Shown: positions 16,098 to 24,729, counted from the stretch's first letter. The stretch is 36,238 nucleotides of DNA from Acidobacteriota bacterium (GCA_030669585.1 DAOVDI010000015.1:1-36238); one strand, 5' to 3'. Numbers and translations: made by a program. Notes: generated by a model not told the origin, from the letters alone.

Positions 16098-16121
16098 ATG
16101 GTGAACAAAATGGTAAACAAA
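16098..16121 (+). repeat. 12-bp tandem duplication at the lexA start codon
   Basis: ATGGTGAACAAA (16098-16109) and ATGGTAAACAAA (16110-16121) match at 11 of 12 positions. The result is two in-frame ATG codons and the peptide MVNKMVNK. The GAAC-N8-AAAC spacing may serve as a direct-repeat operator. Confidence 0.6.
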
Positions 16122-16727
16122 CTCCGGAAGGAATTGACGGAACGGCAGAGGGAGATTCTTCAAACCATCAAGGATTATATCCTCCAGCACGGGTATTCGC
16201 CGACGATACGCCAGTTGGGGGCTCTGGTCGAGATCGACCATCCTTCGGCTGTTTTCAAACATGTCCTGAGCCTGGAAAAGAAGGGCTATATAAAAAGGGT
16301 GGACGGGGACCTGCAGCTTAGCGGATTTCCCTCTCCGTCTGAAACCCGGGTCAGAGTTCCTCTCGTGGGGCTTGTCCCGGCCGGGCATCCGAGAGAGGTT
16401 TTTGACAGCACTCCGGAAGCCCTTGATGTCCCTGCTTGGATGGTGGGGCGGAAAAAAGGCAATGTTTTCTGCATCAATGTCGAGGGAAAAAGCATGGTGG
16501 ACGCCTATATCGATGACGGAGACCGGGTGCTTGTGGAAAGAACGAACTCGGCTAGTTCCGGAGAGATGGTGGTTGCCCTTCTGGAAGACGGCTCAGTGAC
16601 TTTGAAAAGACTGAGGGTTGAAAAAGGAAAGACTTTTTTGATCCCGGAGAACCCGGAATTTGATCCGATCCCGGCCGCCAATCTGAGAATACTTGGACGG
16701 GTCGTCGGGGTTTTGCGGAAATACTGA
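16098..16727 (+). CDS. lexA: LexA repressor (SOS regulator)
   Basis: 209 residues; the true start may be ATG 16110 (205 residues). The N-terminal winged helix is clear: LTERQREILQTIKDYILQHG then SPTIRQLG (34-41). The S24 peptidase domain has the self-cleavage bond Ala95-Gly96 in LVPAGHP, the nucleophile Ser132 in GKSMVDAYIDDGD and Lys170 in VTLKRL. RecA-stimulated self-cleavage inactivates the repressor after DNA damage. It heads a cassette with two mutagenic polymerases: the next gene starts one base after its stop. Autoregulation at its own promoter is expected. Confidence 0.95.
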   Translation: MVNKMVNKLRKELTERQREILQTIKDYILQHGYSPTIRQLGALVEIDHPSAVFKHVLSLEKKGYIKRVDGDLQLSGFPSPSETRVRVPLVGLVPAGHPREVFDSTPEALDVPAWMVGRKKGNVFCINVEGKSMVDAYIDDGDRVLVERTNSASSGEMVVALLEDGSVTLKRLRVEKGKTFLIPENPEFDPIPAANLRILGRVVGVLRKY

Positions 16728-16728
16728 T

Positions 16729-17955
16729 ATGAATCAGAGACGGTGTATTGTCCATATCGACATCGATGCATTCTTTGCGGCGGTGGAAGAGCTTCTTGAT
16801 CCTTCCCTCAAAGGCAAACCTGTTATTGTTGGCGGGCTTCCCCACGAGCGGGGTGTGGCCTCCACAGCGAACTACGAGGCGCGGAGATACGGGGTTCACT
16901 CCGGCATGGCCCTGCGGACAGCCTATCAGCGCTGTCCCAACGGGGTGTTCCTGAGGGGGAATTACCATATTTACAGTGCCTTTTCCAAAAGGTTTTTCGA
17001 GATACTTTCCCGGTACACGCCCGATCTGGAGGAGGCCTCTCTGGATGAGGCCTACATGGACCTGACCCGCTGCCGCCCCCTTTATCCCTCCTTTTCCCGT
17101 GCGGTCCGGGAGATCAAAGAGCAGGTGCAGAAGGATCTTGGATTGGCCGTTTCAGTCGGTGTTGGGCCTAATAAACTTCTGGCCAAGCTGGCAACCAGCA
17201 AAGCCAAACCGGGTGGGCTTTTTGAGGTCACTCCGGCTGAGGAAGAGGATTTTCTGAGTGAACTAAATATCGAATTTCTCCCGGGCATCGGGCCGAAGGC
17301 CCAGGTTGTCCTCAAAATGCTCAATATTCATAAAATCGGCGACCTCTGTGGAATGCCGCGGGCGACCCTGCGTTCGCTTTTTGGCTTGAATGGGGAGAAA
17401 CTCTACCTTCAGTCCCGGGGAATGGACAGCCGCCCGCTGAAGACCTCGTCTGTGCCGAAGTCGATCTCCAGGGAAACGACATTTCTGGAAGATCTCTGGG
17501 ACCGCCGTCTTCTTCTGGCTCACATCGCGTATCTCTGTGACCGCCTGGCGCTGGCGCTGCGCAAGGCCCGGCTTTTTTCCCACATCATCGAGGTCAAGAT
17601 CCGATATTCGGATTTCCGGACAGAGGCTTGCCGCCGGCTCCTGATTTCGCCTGTTCAAGAGATGGGGCGGATCTACAAGATCTCCCAGGAGCTTTTCCTC
17701 GACCTTTTTTCCGGCTCCCGGCTGTCCCTGCGCCTGGTGGGGGTGAAGGCGTCCGACTTGACAAAAACAAGACCTCTCTCTCTTTTTGAACCTTATTCCG
17801 AGCGCCAGGAGAAGCTGGGGTTTGCCATGGATGAAGTCCGGCAGAAATACGGTTTCGGTTCACTGCTCACGGTCAGGGAAAAGATGCTTGATAAGCTTTA
17901 CACCTTTGACCGGGACCGCGGCTTTGTTCTTAAAACGGCTTCACTGACAAAGTAG
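16729..17955 (+). CDS. dinB: Y-family DNA polymerase (Pol IV/ImuY-like)
   Basis: 408 residues from ATG 16729, one base after the lexA TGA; a longer frame inside lexA is unlikely because the family N terminus (IVHIDIDAFFAAVEE) begins here. Catalytic acids are intact: D11 in the first motif and D106-E107 in ASLDEAYMDL. YEARRYGV and a helix-hairpin-helix LPGIGPKAQ follow. PLSLFEP near residue 350 resembles a clamp-binding motif. Because the catalytic residues remain it can be an active translesion polymerase, unlike proteobacterial ImuB. The order lexA-Y polymerase-DnaE recalls the lexA-imuY-dnaE2 operon of Deinococcus deserti; no imuA is present. Confidence 0.92.
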   Translation: MNQRRCIVHIDIDAFFAAVEELLDPSLKGKPVIVGGLPHERGVASTANYEARRYGVHSGMALRTAYQRCPNGVFLRGNYHIYSAFSKRFFEILSRYTPDLEEASLDEAYMDLTRCRPLYPSFSRAVREIKEQVQKDLGLAVSVGVGPNKLLAKLATSKAKPGGLFEVTPAEEEDFLSELNIEFLPGIGPKAQVVLKMLNIHKIGDLCGMPRATLRSLFGLNGEKLYLQSRGMDSRPLKTSSVPKSISRETTFLEDLWDRRLLLAHIAYLCDRLALALRKARLFSHIIEVKIRYSDFRTEACRRLLISPVQEMGRIYKISQELFLDLFSGSRLSLRLVGVKASDLTKTRPLSLFEPYSERQEKLGFAMDEVRQKYGFGSLLTVREKMLDKLYTFDRDRGFVLKTASLTK

Positions 17956-18064
17956 GCCAAAGGCAAAGATAAAGAAGCCGGGAACACAAAGAAATTAGAT
18001 TTTAATTAGCTTTGGGCCAAGCTGCTTTTAGCCTTAGGACTTTTATCAAACAAAGGATAGTGCG

Positions 18065-20869
18065 ATGTATATACCGCTGCGTGTTCATTCCGTCTACAGC
18101 CGGGGAAAGGGAAGCATCACCCTGCGTGAGCTGACTGCGTGGGCCCGAAGAATAAATTTGCCTTTTGCCGCGCTGACGGATTTGGACAATGTTTACGGTT
18201 GGGCGGAATGGAAGAGGGTGGCTGAAGCAGAGGCTGTTTCCCCTCTTTTCGGGTGCGAGATCGAGATCAGAGAGCAGCGTTTTCTCTTCCTGGTAAAAGA
18301 AAGGAAGGGCTACTGGAACCTGATGGAGATCCTCAATAACAGGGAGATCAGGGAGACAGAGGGATTGGTGACCATTCTAATTCCCAAACCGGGAAACAAA
18401 GACCTTCTGTATGGCATTCCCGTGGACCTGAAGTGCGATCTTTTCCTGGGCGCTGATTTTTTCAATTATCAGAAATGCCGGGAAGCAGCCGAAGCCCATG
18501 ATGTGCCGGTCGTGTGGGCCGCTCCTGTCAAGTTTATCCGGAACCCAGAAAGGCTCATCCTGCTGCACGCTGTTGAAAAAAAAATCCCTTTCCCCCCGGA
18601 ACGGGACAGGCTCCGAAACAGGATACGCTTTTTTGGCCCCGATCAGGAATCTTTAGCCGTTAAAAAATTCGGTTCTGCGGTTGAAAGCCTCTTCCGGGCA
18701 ACCATTGAGGTGGCGGAATCCTGCCGGTTTTCTTTTGCGGATGTTGTCCCTTCACTTCCGGATGACCTCTTTTCCACAACCCTTAGAGATGTGGTTCTCA
18801 AGGCCTTAAGAACGGCCGTAGATCTGAGCTGGAAGGAAAGACAGAGGGCACGAAAAGAGCTCAGCATTGTCGAGCAATCAGGCTTTGCTCCTTATTTTCT
18901 GGTCGTTCATGATGTGGTTCGATATGCCCGCTGTAACGGGATCTACCACAACCTAAAAGGGTCGGGGGCGTCCTCCTTTCTGGCCTATCTTCTGAGGATC
19001 TCCCGCGTAAACCCAATCACATTCGACCTCTATTTTGAGAGATTCCTCAACAAGGGCCGGGACGATCCGCCGGATTTTGACCTGGATTTTGACTCAGGGA
19101 AAAGAGATATGATCCTCTCCTATGTTATGGAGAAGTACGGAAAGGGCCGGACAGGAGCTGCCTTTGTTTGCAGTCTGAAGGACTTCGGTGCGCGCTCTGC
19201 GCTGTATGAGACGGCCAGGGCCTTCGGCTTTCCGCCGGACGAATCGCGATCTCTGAGTAAAAAAGCCTCCTATTTTGCCAGGCCCGATTCGTTAAAAAAA
19301 GAGAAGCCACTGCCCGGCTATGCTGACATATACCGGCTGGCCTCGGACCTGAGTTATGTCTACCGGGAGAGTTCTCTTCATGTAGGTGGGGTAATTCTGA
19401 CGGCCAGCCCTGTCAGCCGGTATCTGCCTCTGGCTAAATCGGCCAAGGGGTATGTGATGTCCCACTATGACCGGGATGCGGTCAAGGATCTCAAGCTGAT
19501 CAAGCTCGACCTCCTTTCGGTCAGGGGTCTGGCTGCCATTTCGGAAACACGGGAGAGGATGAAAATAAACACCATCCCATCCTGTGATCCTAAAACCTAC
19601 AGCCTTTTGAAGGAGGCCAGGACTATCGGCTGTTTTCAGGTAGAGAGTCCGGCCATGATGAACCTGCTGCGGAGGATGAAAGTGGACAATATTCATGACC
19701 TGACTCAGGCCCTGGCCCTCATCCGTCCCGGGCCGGCCCAAAGCGGAATGAAGGAAACCCTTCTTCGGAGCCGGGAGGGACGGCCTGTGACCAGGGATGC
19801 TTTTCTGAAAAGGATCTTTCCCGAAACACACGGTCTTCTTCTCTACGAAGAGCAGGTGATGCAGATCGCGGAGAGAGTGGCTGGAATGTCCCCGGATGTG
19901 GGAGACCTGCTCCGCCGGAGCCTGAAAACGAAGGGGGGAGACGCGGAACTGAAGAACCGGTTTTTCCGGGGGGCGGATGAACGGGGATATCCGGCCGGCG
20001 AGATCGGAAAGCTTTGGAAGACCATGGAAGATTTTTCGTCCTATTCCTTTAACAAGGCCCACAGTGCTTCCTATGCTTATATGGCTTTTCAGGCGGTTTA
20101 TCTCAAGGTCCGCCATCCCGTGGTCTATATGACTTCTGTCCTGAATGCGGGCGGTGGTTATTACGGTCTGGCGGAATACATTGAGGAAGCGAAACGGATG
20201 GGGATACGTATCCTGGGGCCTGATGTCAACCGGAGCGGCTATGTATTTACAGTCGAGAACAGCTGCATTCGCGTGGGTCTGACATCCATAAAGGGCCTGG
20301 CCGTGAAGACGGCGGACAAGATCATTCAAGAAAGGATAGGGGGAGAGTTTGTCTCTATCGAGGATGTGCTCTTCCGGATTTCTTTGACCAAATCAGAGCT
20401 TTTCGCCCTGATCAAGGCCGGGGTCTTTGATTCCCTAGAACCGAGAAGAACCCGGCAGATCATTCGTTATTTCAGAGGATTAGAAGGAGTAGGAGAGATG
20501 GCTGATCTGAGTTCAAAGCAGAAAGAAAAGATGATGATCGAATCCCTTGGCTTTTCCCCAGAAGGGGATTCGCTTGACCTTTTCGGAGGAAAAAGATCGT
20601 CACTCCGCATAAAGGACATGAAGAATTATGTTGGGCGTGAAGTGGTGCTGGTCGTACGGGTAGTGGATGCTCGTTTGAAAGTGGTTAACGGAGGGCGAAA
20701 ATACTTCTTCCTTTTTGAGGATGAGACCGGTCTTCTGGAAGGGGTGGGGCAGCGAAAATGCCTAACCTTCGACAAGCCGCCGGCCTGCTGCCTGAGGGGT
20801 GAAGTGAGGCAGGACAGCAGTGGCCGGCCGAAGGTATTCAATTGCTCCTTCCTGGACATCAATGCCTGA
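18065..20869 (+). CDS. dnaE2: DNA polymerase III alpha-like, error-prone DnaE2 type
   Basis: 934 residues, shorter than replicative DnaE (about 1160) and DnaE2 (about 1050). The N-terminal PHP domain starts LRVHSVYSRGKGS, but ALTDLDNVYG shows Leu where metal-binding His is found, so PHP exonuclease activity is doubtful. Palm catalytic acids are present in PPDFDLDFDSGKRD and LIKLDLLSVRGL. A C-terminal OB fold (VVLVVRVVDARLKVVNGGRK) is kept; DSLDLFGG resembles a clamp-binding site, and the tau-binding tail is absent. It follows dinB by 109 bp, a gap with faint repeat-like sequence, and AGGA precedes the ATG. Its stop codon TGA (20867-20869) lies inside a repeat beginning at 20865. The likely role is lesion bypass together with the Y-family enzyme. 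Confidence 0.88.
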   Translation: MYIPLRVHSVYSRGKGSITLRELTAWARRINLPFAALTDLDNVYGWAEWKRVAEAEAVSPLFGCEIEIREQRFLFLVKERKGYWNLMEILNNREIRETEGLVTILIPKPGNKDLLYGIPVDLKCDLFLGADFFNYQKCREAAEAHDVPVVWAAPVKFIRNPERLILLHAVEKKIPFPPERDRLRNRIRFFGPDQESLAVKKFGSAVESLFRATIEVAESCRFSFADVVPSLPDDLFSTTLRDVVLKALRTAVDLSWKERQRARKELSIVEQSGFAPYFLVVHDVVRYARCNGIYHNLKGSGASSFLAYLLRISRVNPITFDLYFERFLNKGRDDPPDFDLDFDSGKRDMILSYVMEKYGKGRTGAAFVCSLKDFGARSALYETARAFGFPPDESRSLSKKASYFARPDSLKKEKPLPGYADIYRLASDLSYVYRESSLHVGGVILTASPVSRYLPLAKSAKGYVMSHYDRDAVKDLKLIKLDLLSVRGLAAISETRERMKINTIPSCDPKTYSLLKEARTIGCFQVESPAMMNLLRRMKVDNIHDLTQALALIRPGPAQSGMKETLLRSREGRPVTRDAFLKRIFPETHGLLLYEEQVMQIAERVAGMSPDVGDLLRRSLKTKGGDAELKNRFFRGADERGYPAGEIGKLWKTMEDFSSYSFNKAHSASYAYMAFQAVYLKVRHPVVYMTSVLNAGGGYYGLAEYIEEAKRMGIRILGPDVNRSGYVFTVENSCIRVGLTSIKGLAVKTADKIIQERIGGEFVSIEDVLFRISLTKSELFALIKAGVFDSLEPRRTRQIIRYFRGLEGVGEMADLSSKQKEKMMIESLGFSPEGDSLDLFGGKRSSLRIKDMKNYVGREVVLVVRVVDARLKVVNGGRKYFFLFEDETGLLEGVGQRKCLTFDKPPACCLRGEVRQDSSGRPKVFNCSFLDINA

Positions 20870-20940
20870 ACTATTTACGAGCCGATCTTATCCCATCTGC
20901 TACGTTGCCGTCCGTTCGCAGTAGGAAAAAATCGTTTATC
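20865..20940 (+). repeat. 75-bp intergenic repeat (second type), copy 1
   Basis: It begins CCTGAACTATTTACGAGCC and runs to AGGAAAAAATCGTTTATCT. Two other copies start at 21891 and 24603. The first bases supply the final codons and stop of the polymerase gene. Confidence 0.75.
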
Positions 20941-21002
20941 TATTTATTTATGTTTCATAACATCCTTTTTTGCGATACAATATTTTTCGGGAGACATTCC
21001 TG

Positions 21003-21890
21003 ATGAAAAAAAGAATATTTTATCTTCTTGATGTTTTTGCAGAGTCCCGGTATACCGGAAACCAACTGGCTGTTCTAAGAGATGCCAGGAAACTGTCTGA
21101 TGAAGAGATGCTGAAAATCGCCAAGGAGATGAATTATTCTGAGACGACTTTTATTATTCCTGAGAAAAAAGCGGATGGAGGTTATGATGTCCGCATTTTT
21201 ACTCCGGCCGAAGAAGTCCCGTTCGCTGGACATCCCACTTTGGGAACTGCATTTATCATTAACCAGGAGATAGACAGTGGTCATGAGAAACAGATCCTTC
21301 TGAATCTAAAAGTCGGTCAGATACCCGTTTCTCTGAAATATACCGGGAATAAGGTCGATTTCCTGCAGATGAAGCAGAATTCTCCGAAATTTTTTTCTGT
21401 CATGAATAAAAATCATGTTGCAATGGCATTGAACCTGAGTCCTGTCGATATTGATCCGGGATTTCCGGTTCAGGAGGTATCCACAGGATTGCCTTTTATC
21501 ATCGTGCCGCTAATATCACTTGATGCTGTCAAAAGGGCCGTAATCAACAAGAATCTTTTTTTCGAGATGATTAAAGAGGCAACAGCAAAGGCCATTCTCT
21601 TGTTCTGTCCTGACACTTATGAGACTGACAATGATCTCAATGTCCGGGCCTTTGTCGATTACTACGGTATACCCGAAGATCCGGCCACAGGAAGCGGAAA
21701 TGGATGCCTGGCCGGTTACCTTGTAAAGCACAAGTATTTTGGCTCAAATAAGATCAATGTCCATGTTGAGCAGGGCTATGAGATCGGACGCCCGTCCAGG
21801 CTGACCCTTATTGCTGAAGCCCGGAAAAACCGGATCGATGTTTTTGTGGGTGGGAAGGTTATTATGGTTGCAAAGTGCGAGCTACTCTAG
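21003..21890 (+). CDS. PhzF-family isomerase-like protein
   Basis: 295 residues from ATG 21003, chosen because GGGAG lies 9 nt upstream; a TTG further up (20970) lacks a ribosome site. The PhzF/diaminopimelate-epimerase fold is shown by LLDVFAESRYTGNQLAV (8-24), NYSETTFI (44-51, with Glu47 in the catalytic position), PFAGHPTLG and EDPATGSGNGCLAGYL. The family includes the phenazine isomerase PhzF, but most members act on unknown small substrates. No phenazine genes are near, so a metabolic repair or isomerase role is more likely. The stop (TAG, 21888-21890) is followed directly by a repeat element. Confidence 0.85.
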   Translation: MKKRIFYLLDVFAESRYTGNQLAVLRDARKLSDEEMLKIAKEMNYSETTFIIPEKKADGGYDVRIFTPAEEVPFAGHPTLGTAFIINQEIDSGHEKQILLNLKVGQIPVSLKYTGNKVDFLQMKQNSPKFFSVMNKNHVAMALNLSPVDIDPGFPVQEVSTGLPFIIVPLISLDAVKRAVINKNLFFEMIKEATAKAILLFCPDTYETDNDLNVRAFVDYYGIPEDPATGSGNGCLAGYLVKHKYFGSNKINVHVEQGYEIGRPSRLTLIAEARKNRIDVFVGGKVIMVAKCELL

Positions 21891-22221
21891 CCTGAACAAT
21901 TTACGAGCCGATCTCACCGCAGTGGCTTCGTCGTGTTCCGTTCGCAGTAGGAAAAAATCGTGTATCTCGTTGGCGAGAAAAGTCTGCCGAAGTCCATAGA
22001 AGTCTATTGAAGTCGAATAAATCCCAAAGCAGCTTAGCCCAAAGTCTTTTAATTTGCGTCATTCCCGTGTAAACGGGAATCCAGCTCTTTGACTTCGATA
22101 GACTTCTATGGACCTCAATAGACTTCTATAGACTTTGGGCCTTTGACCCTCGAATCCTTGAATCCTTATGATCCTTCCAACTCTTTTACATCTGCACTGA
22201 TCTTGACCCGTATAATCCAGG
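21891..22221 (+). repeat. Composite intergenic element, 331 bp
   Basis: It starts at the base after the PhzF-like stop with a second-type repeat (CCTGAACAATTTACGAGCC, to about 21970). It continues with GAAGTCTATTG-type units, a GNRA hairpin (22061-22080), 10-bp GACTTCTATG units (about 22092-22135) and 8-bp units in reverse (22149-22166), and ends CCCGTATAATCCAGG (22221). Nothing in the 363 bp between PhzF and threonine synthase codes for protein. Confidence 0.75.
22061..22080. repeat. GNRA-loop hairpin repeat, copy 2
   Basis: ATTCCCGTGTAAACGGGAAT: 8-bp stem, loop GTAA, inside the 21891-22221 element. Confidence 0.75.
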
Positions 22222-22253
22222 TTAGGCGAGTTTGCGAGCCAGTCCAATGATTT

Positions 22254-23423
22254 TTATGACTTCCATAAATGGGTGTATTTAAGACCATTGCCGGTACTGA
22301 AAAGCACGACAGTTTCATTGTTTTTAATCCATCCCCGGCGGTTGAGGTACTGGAAAGCAACAAGCGGTGCTGCTGCTTCAGGACAGAGGAACAACCCCTG
22401 CGTACGGCCAATTATTCTTGCGGCCTCCATTAATTCTTTATCAGTCACAGCAATGGCTGTTCCATTACTTTCGCGAAGGGCTCGTAAGATCAAAAAATCA
22501 CCTACAGCCGCAGGCACACGTAAACCATCGGCAATAGTAGCAGCTCCATGCCAGGGTTCTGCGAATTCTTTTTTTTCATTAAAGGCCCGGACAATCGGAG
22601 CGCAACCTTCTGCCTGAACAGTGACCATGCGTGGACGTTTCGGCCCGATCCAGCCCAATTTCTCCATTTCATCAAAAGCTTTCCACATTCCGATCAAACC
22701 AGTGCCTCCACCGGTAGGGTAGATGATAACATCCGGCAGGTTCCAATCCATCTGTTCTGCGATCTCGTAACCCATGGTTTTTTTGCCCTCCAATCGATAG
22801 GGCTCCTTGAGGGTGGACATATCAAAATGATCGGACCCATCCAACCCTTTGGCGGCGATCCGTCCTGCGTCTGTGATAAGTCCGTCTATGAGTGTGACCT
22901 CAGCGCCCAAAGCGCGGCACTCGGCGATAAAGGGGTGGGGTACATCCTGCGGCATAAACACATGGGCAGGGATTCCGGCCAGAGCGGCGTAAGCACTAAG
23001 GGCTCCTGCGGCATTTCCTGCTGAGGGGATCGAAAAAGCTTTGGCTCCCAGTTCCCAGGCACGCGAGACAGCCACTCCCAATCCTCGTGCTTTGAATGAT
23101 CCTGTTGGATTAAGCCCTTCATCCTTGATAAAAAGCCTCTCGAATCCCATCTCCTCACTCAGTCGATTAGCACGGATAAGTGGCGTGAATCCCTCCCCCA
23201 AACAGAGTAAATAACGGTTGTCACGGACAGGCAGCAGTTCGCAATAGCGCCACAGGTTCGGTTCCCGCTTGGCGATCTCCTTTGGGCTAATAGCCCATTT
23301 GGCTTTTTCCAGATCATAGCGGGCGAGAAGCGGTTTGTGGCAATCAGGGCAAAGATTCCAGAGTTGATCGGCCTCCAGCCTTTTGCCGCACATGGAACAT
23401 TCAAGATGAGTCAGATAGTTCAT
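22254..23423 (-). CDS. thrC: Threonine synthase
   Basis: 389 residues of the PLP fold-type II family; it converts O-phosphohomoserine to threonine. CAGGAGA precedes the ATG at 23423. A zinc-ribbon N terminus (C9, C12, C25, C28) is followed by LGEGFTPL, the PLP lysine K111 in NPTGSFKARG, SAGNAAGALSAYAA, and the phosphate-binding glycine loop YPTGGGTGLIGMWKAF. Length and N-terminal ribbon match archaeal/bacterial ThrC of the shorter type. No homoserine kinase or homoserine dehydrogenase is adjacent. It lies 39 bp downstream of the DUF72 gene on the same strand. The related threonine-cleaving genes tdh and kbl are in the same window. Confidence 0.9.
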   Translation of the reverse strand: MNYLTHLECSMCGKRLEADQLWNLCPDCHKPLLARYDLEKAKWAISPKEIAKREPNLWRYCELLPVRDNRYLLCLGEGFTPLIRANRLSEEMGFERLFIKDEGLNPTGSFKARGLGVAVSRAWELGAKAFSIPSAGNAAGALSAYAALAGIPAHVFMPQDVPHPFIAECRALGAEVTLIDGLITDAGRIAAKGLDGSDHFDMSTLKEPYRLEGKKTMGYEIAEQMDWNLPDVIIYPTGGGTGLIGMWKAFDEMEKLGWIGPKRPRMVTVQAEGCAPIVRAFNEKKEFAEPWHGAATIADGLRVPAAVGDFLILRALRESNGTAIAVTDKELMEAARIIGRTQGLFLCPEAAAPLVAFQYLNRRGWIKNNETVVLFSTGNGLKYTHLWKS

Positions 23424-23462
23424 TGTATATCTCCTGATGACTTTCTCTTTATATTTATCACG

Positions 23463-24377
23463 CTATGAATCGGAATCTCCGTCGAAAAGATCGAGCTGCC
23501 CTTCTTTGATCTTTGTAATGATCTCATTGAGGACGGGATATTTTTTAAGCAGCGGGAGGGGGAGATCGAGTTTTTCTCCTGTAAGTTTATTTTTAAGCTG
23601 AAGAGCGTTGGCCATAGCCTGTCCCTGGTAATGATTGTTGGTGATAACAAAAACCTTGCTGCTTTTTTTCCCGAGGTCTTTAATCCTTCCCATCCAATCA
23701 TCCAGTTCATCATTTGAATAAAGATAATTGTAGCGTGCATCCCTTCCCGCGTCTTTTTTAAACCAGTTTTTATAATTACGTCCGTGCAGCCGGACATAGG
23801 AAAAATCCTGATTGGTCACAACAGCACTTGGTTTAATGGAGTTTTTAAAGATCGGCTGGTCTATATTGCAGAAGGCGACATTATGCGCTTTAAGCAAGCT
23901 GTAAAATTGGGGCGTGTCCCAGGATAAATGCCGTATCTCAAGCGCTATTGGAAAACCGCGGAAGGATTCGAACAGTTTGTCCAGATAGTCGTAGTGTGAG
24001 GAGATACCGGCGAAAGACCATGGGAACTGGATGAGAATCGCAGCAAGTCTGCCGCCGGCATGCAGAGGTTCTATTCCCATTTTGAATTGATCGATGTTCC
24101 TCTGGGAGAAATTTTTCCTGTCGTGGGTGAAGACCTGGAAGAGTTTGACGGTGAATAAAAATTCCGGAAAGCTCTGGACCTTTTTAAGCCAGGAAAGAGA
24201 CACCTGAACTGCCGGAGGCCTGTAAAAAGTGCTGTTGATCTCAACAATACTGATATACTGTGCCAGATAAACAAGCGCATGGAATCCAGTGGGTTTTTTT
24301 AGTGGGTAGACAATACCTTCCCAGTCTTTGTAGCTCCATCCTGCCGTCCCAAAAAAATACTTGCCTGGGTTATTCAT
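23463..24377 (-). CDS. DUF72 family protein (TIM-barrel, function unknown)
   Basis: 304 residues from ATG 24377. The family is recognised from YFFGTAGWSYKDWEGIVYP at the N terminus, YISIVEINSTFYRPP, the conserved LEIRHLSW and FSYVRLHGRNYKNW, and the FVITNNHYQGQAMANAL block. DUF72 proteins adopt a TIM barrel related to sugar-isomerase/endonuclease folds; their reaction is unknown. The ATG and the next codons (MNNPG) lie inside the terminal sequence of a repeat element (24364-24377). An alternative TTG six codons upstream would also be within it. No Shine-Dalgarno is visible for either. Confidence 0.85.
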   Translation of the reverse strand: MNNPGKYFFGTAGWSYKDWEGIVYPLKKPTGFHALVYLAQYISIVEINSTFYRPPAVQVSLSWLKKVQSFPEFLFTVKLFQVFTHDRKNFSQRNIDQFKMGIEPLHAGGRLAAILIQFPWSFAGISSHYDYLDKLFESFRGFPIALEIRHLSWDTPQFYSLLKAHNVAFCNIDQPIFKNSIKPSAVVTNQDFSYVRLHGRNYKNWFKKDAGRDARYNYLYSNDELDDWMGRIKDLGKKSSKVFVITNNHYQGQAMANALQLKNKLTGEKLDLPLPLLKKYPVLNEIITKIKEGQLDLFDGDSDS

Positions 24378-24498
24378 AAAATTCGACGACACCAAAATAT
24401 ATTTCTAATGATTTTAGCTCTTAACATTGATTTTTTCAAACATCAGGATCAAGGGCATTTACAATTATTTTGTTTTATCTCTGTGTCATCGTATTTTA

Positions 24499-24598
24499 CC
24501 CTTCGGGCAAGCCGATCTGCTTTGTTGCGGCGCATTCGCAGTATATGAATACAGCTTCATACGCCGCACCGTGCATATCGACTTGTGAATAACCCAGG
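24499..24598 (+). repeat. Nested 100-bp hairpin repeat, copy 2
   Basis: Starts CCCTTCGGGCAAGCCGATCT and ends TGTGAATAACCCAGG; about 91 of 100 positions match the reverse complement of 15131-15230. TGCGGCG and CGCCGCA close an internal stem. Confidence 0.8.
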
Positions 24599-24602
24599 AC
24601 AG

Positions 24603-24680
24603 CCTGAACAATTTACAAGCCGATCTTATCCCATCTGCTGCGTTGCCGTCCATTCGCAGTAGGAAAAAATCGTTCATCTC
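24603..24680 (+). repeat. 75-bp intergenic repeat (second type), copy 3
   Basis: CCTGAACAATTTACAAGCC onward; differs from 20865-20940 at only a handful of positions. It abuts the 100-bp repeat. Confidence 0.75.
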
Positions 24681-24709
24681 GTTTGTCTCGTACTCTCGTT
24701 TGTCTCGTC

Positions 24710-24729
24710 ATTCCCGTGTAAACGGGAAT
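24710..24729. repeat. GNRA-loop hairpin repeat, copy 3
   Basis: Same 20 bases as copy 2 (loop GTAA), followed by CCAGTTCTTT. Confidence 0.75.

Noticed and set aside
16693-16728. Earlier start for the Y-family polymerase inside lexA
   Set aside because: The conserved N terminus begins right after ATG 16729, and the extra residues do not match the family.
19292-20329. 345-codon open frame antisense to the DnaE-type gene
   Set aside because: The sense strand carries a clear polymerase; the antisense frame has low-complexity His/Pro/Gln composition typical of shadow frames.
24486-24677. 63-codon leftward open frame in the 24.4-25.0 kb gap
   Set aside because: It lies wholly inside the nested 100-bp and 75-bp repeats and has no ribosome site or protein-like composition.
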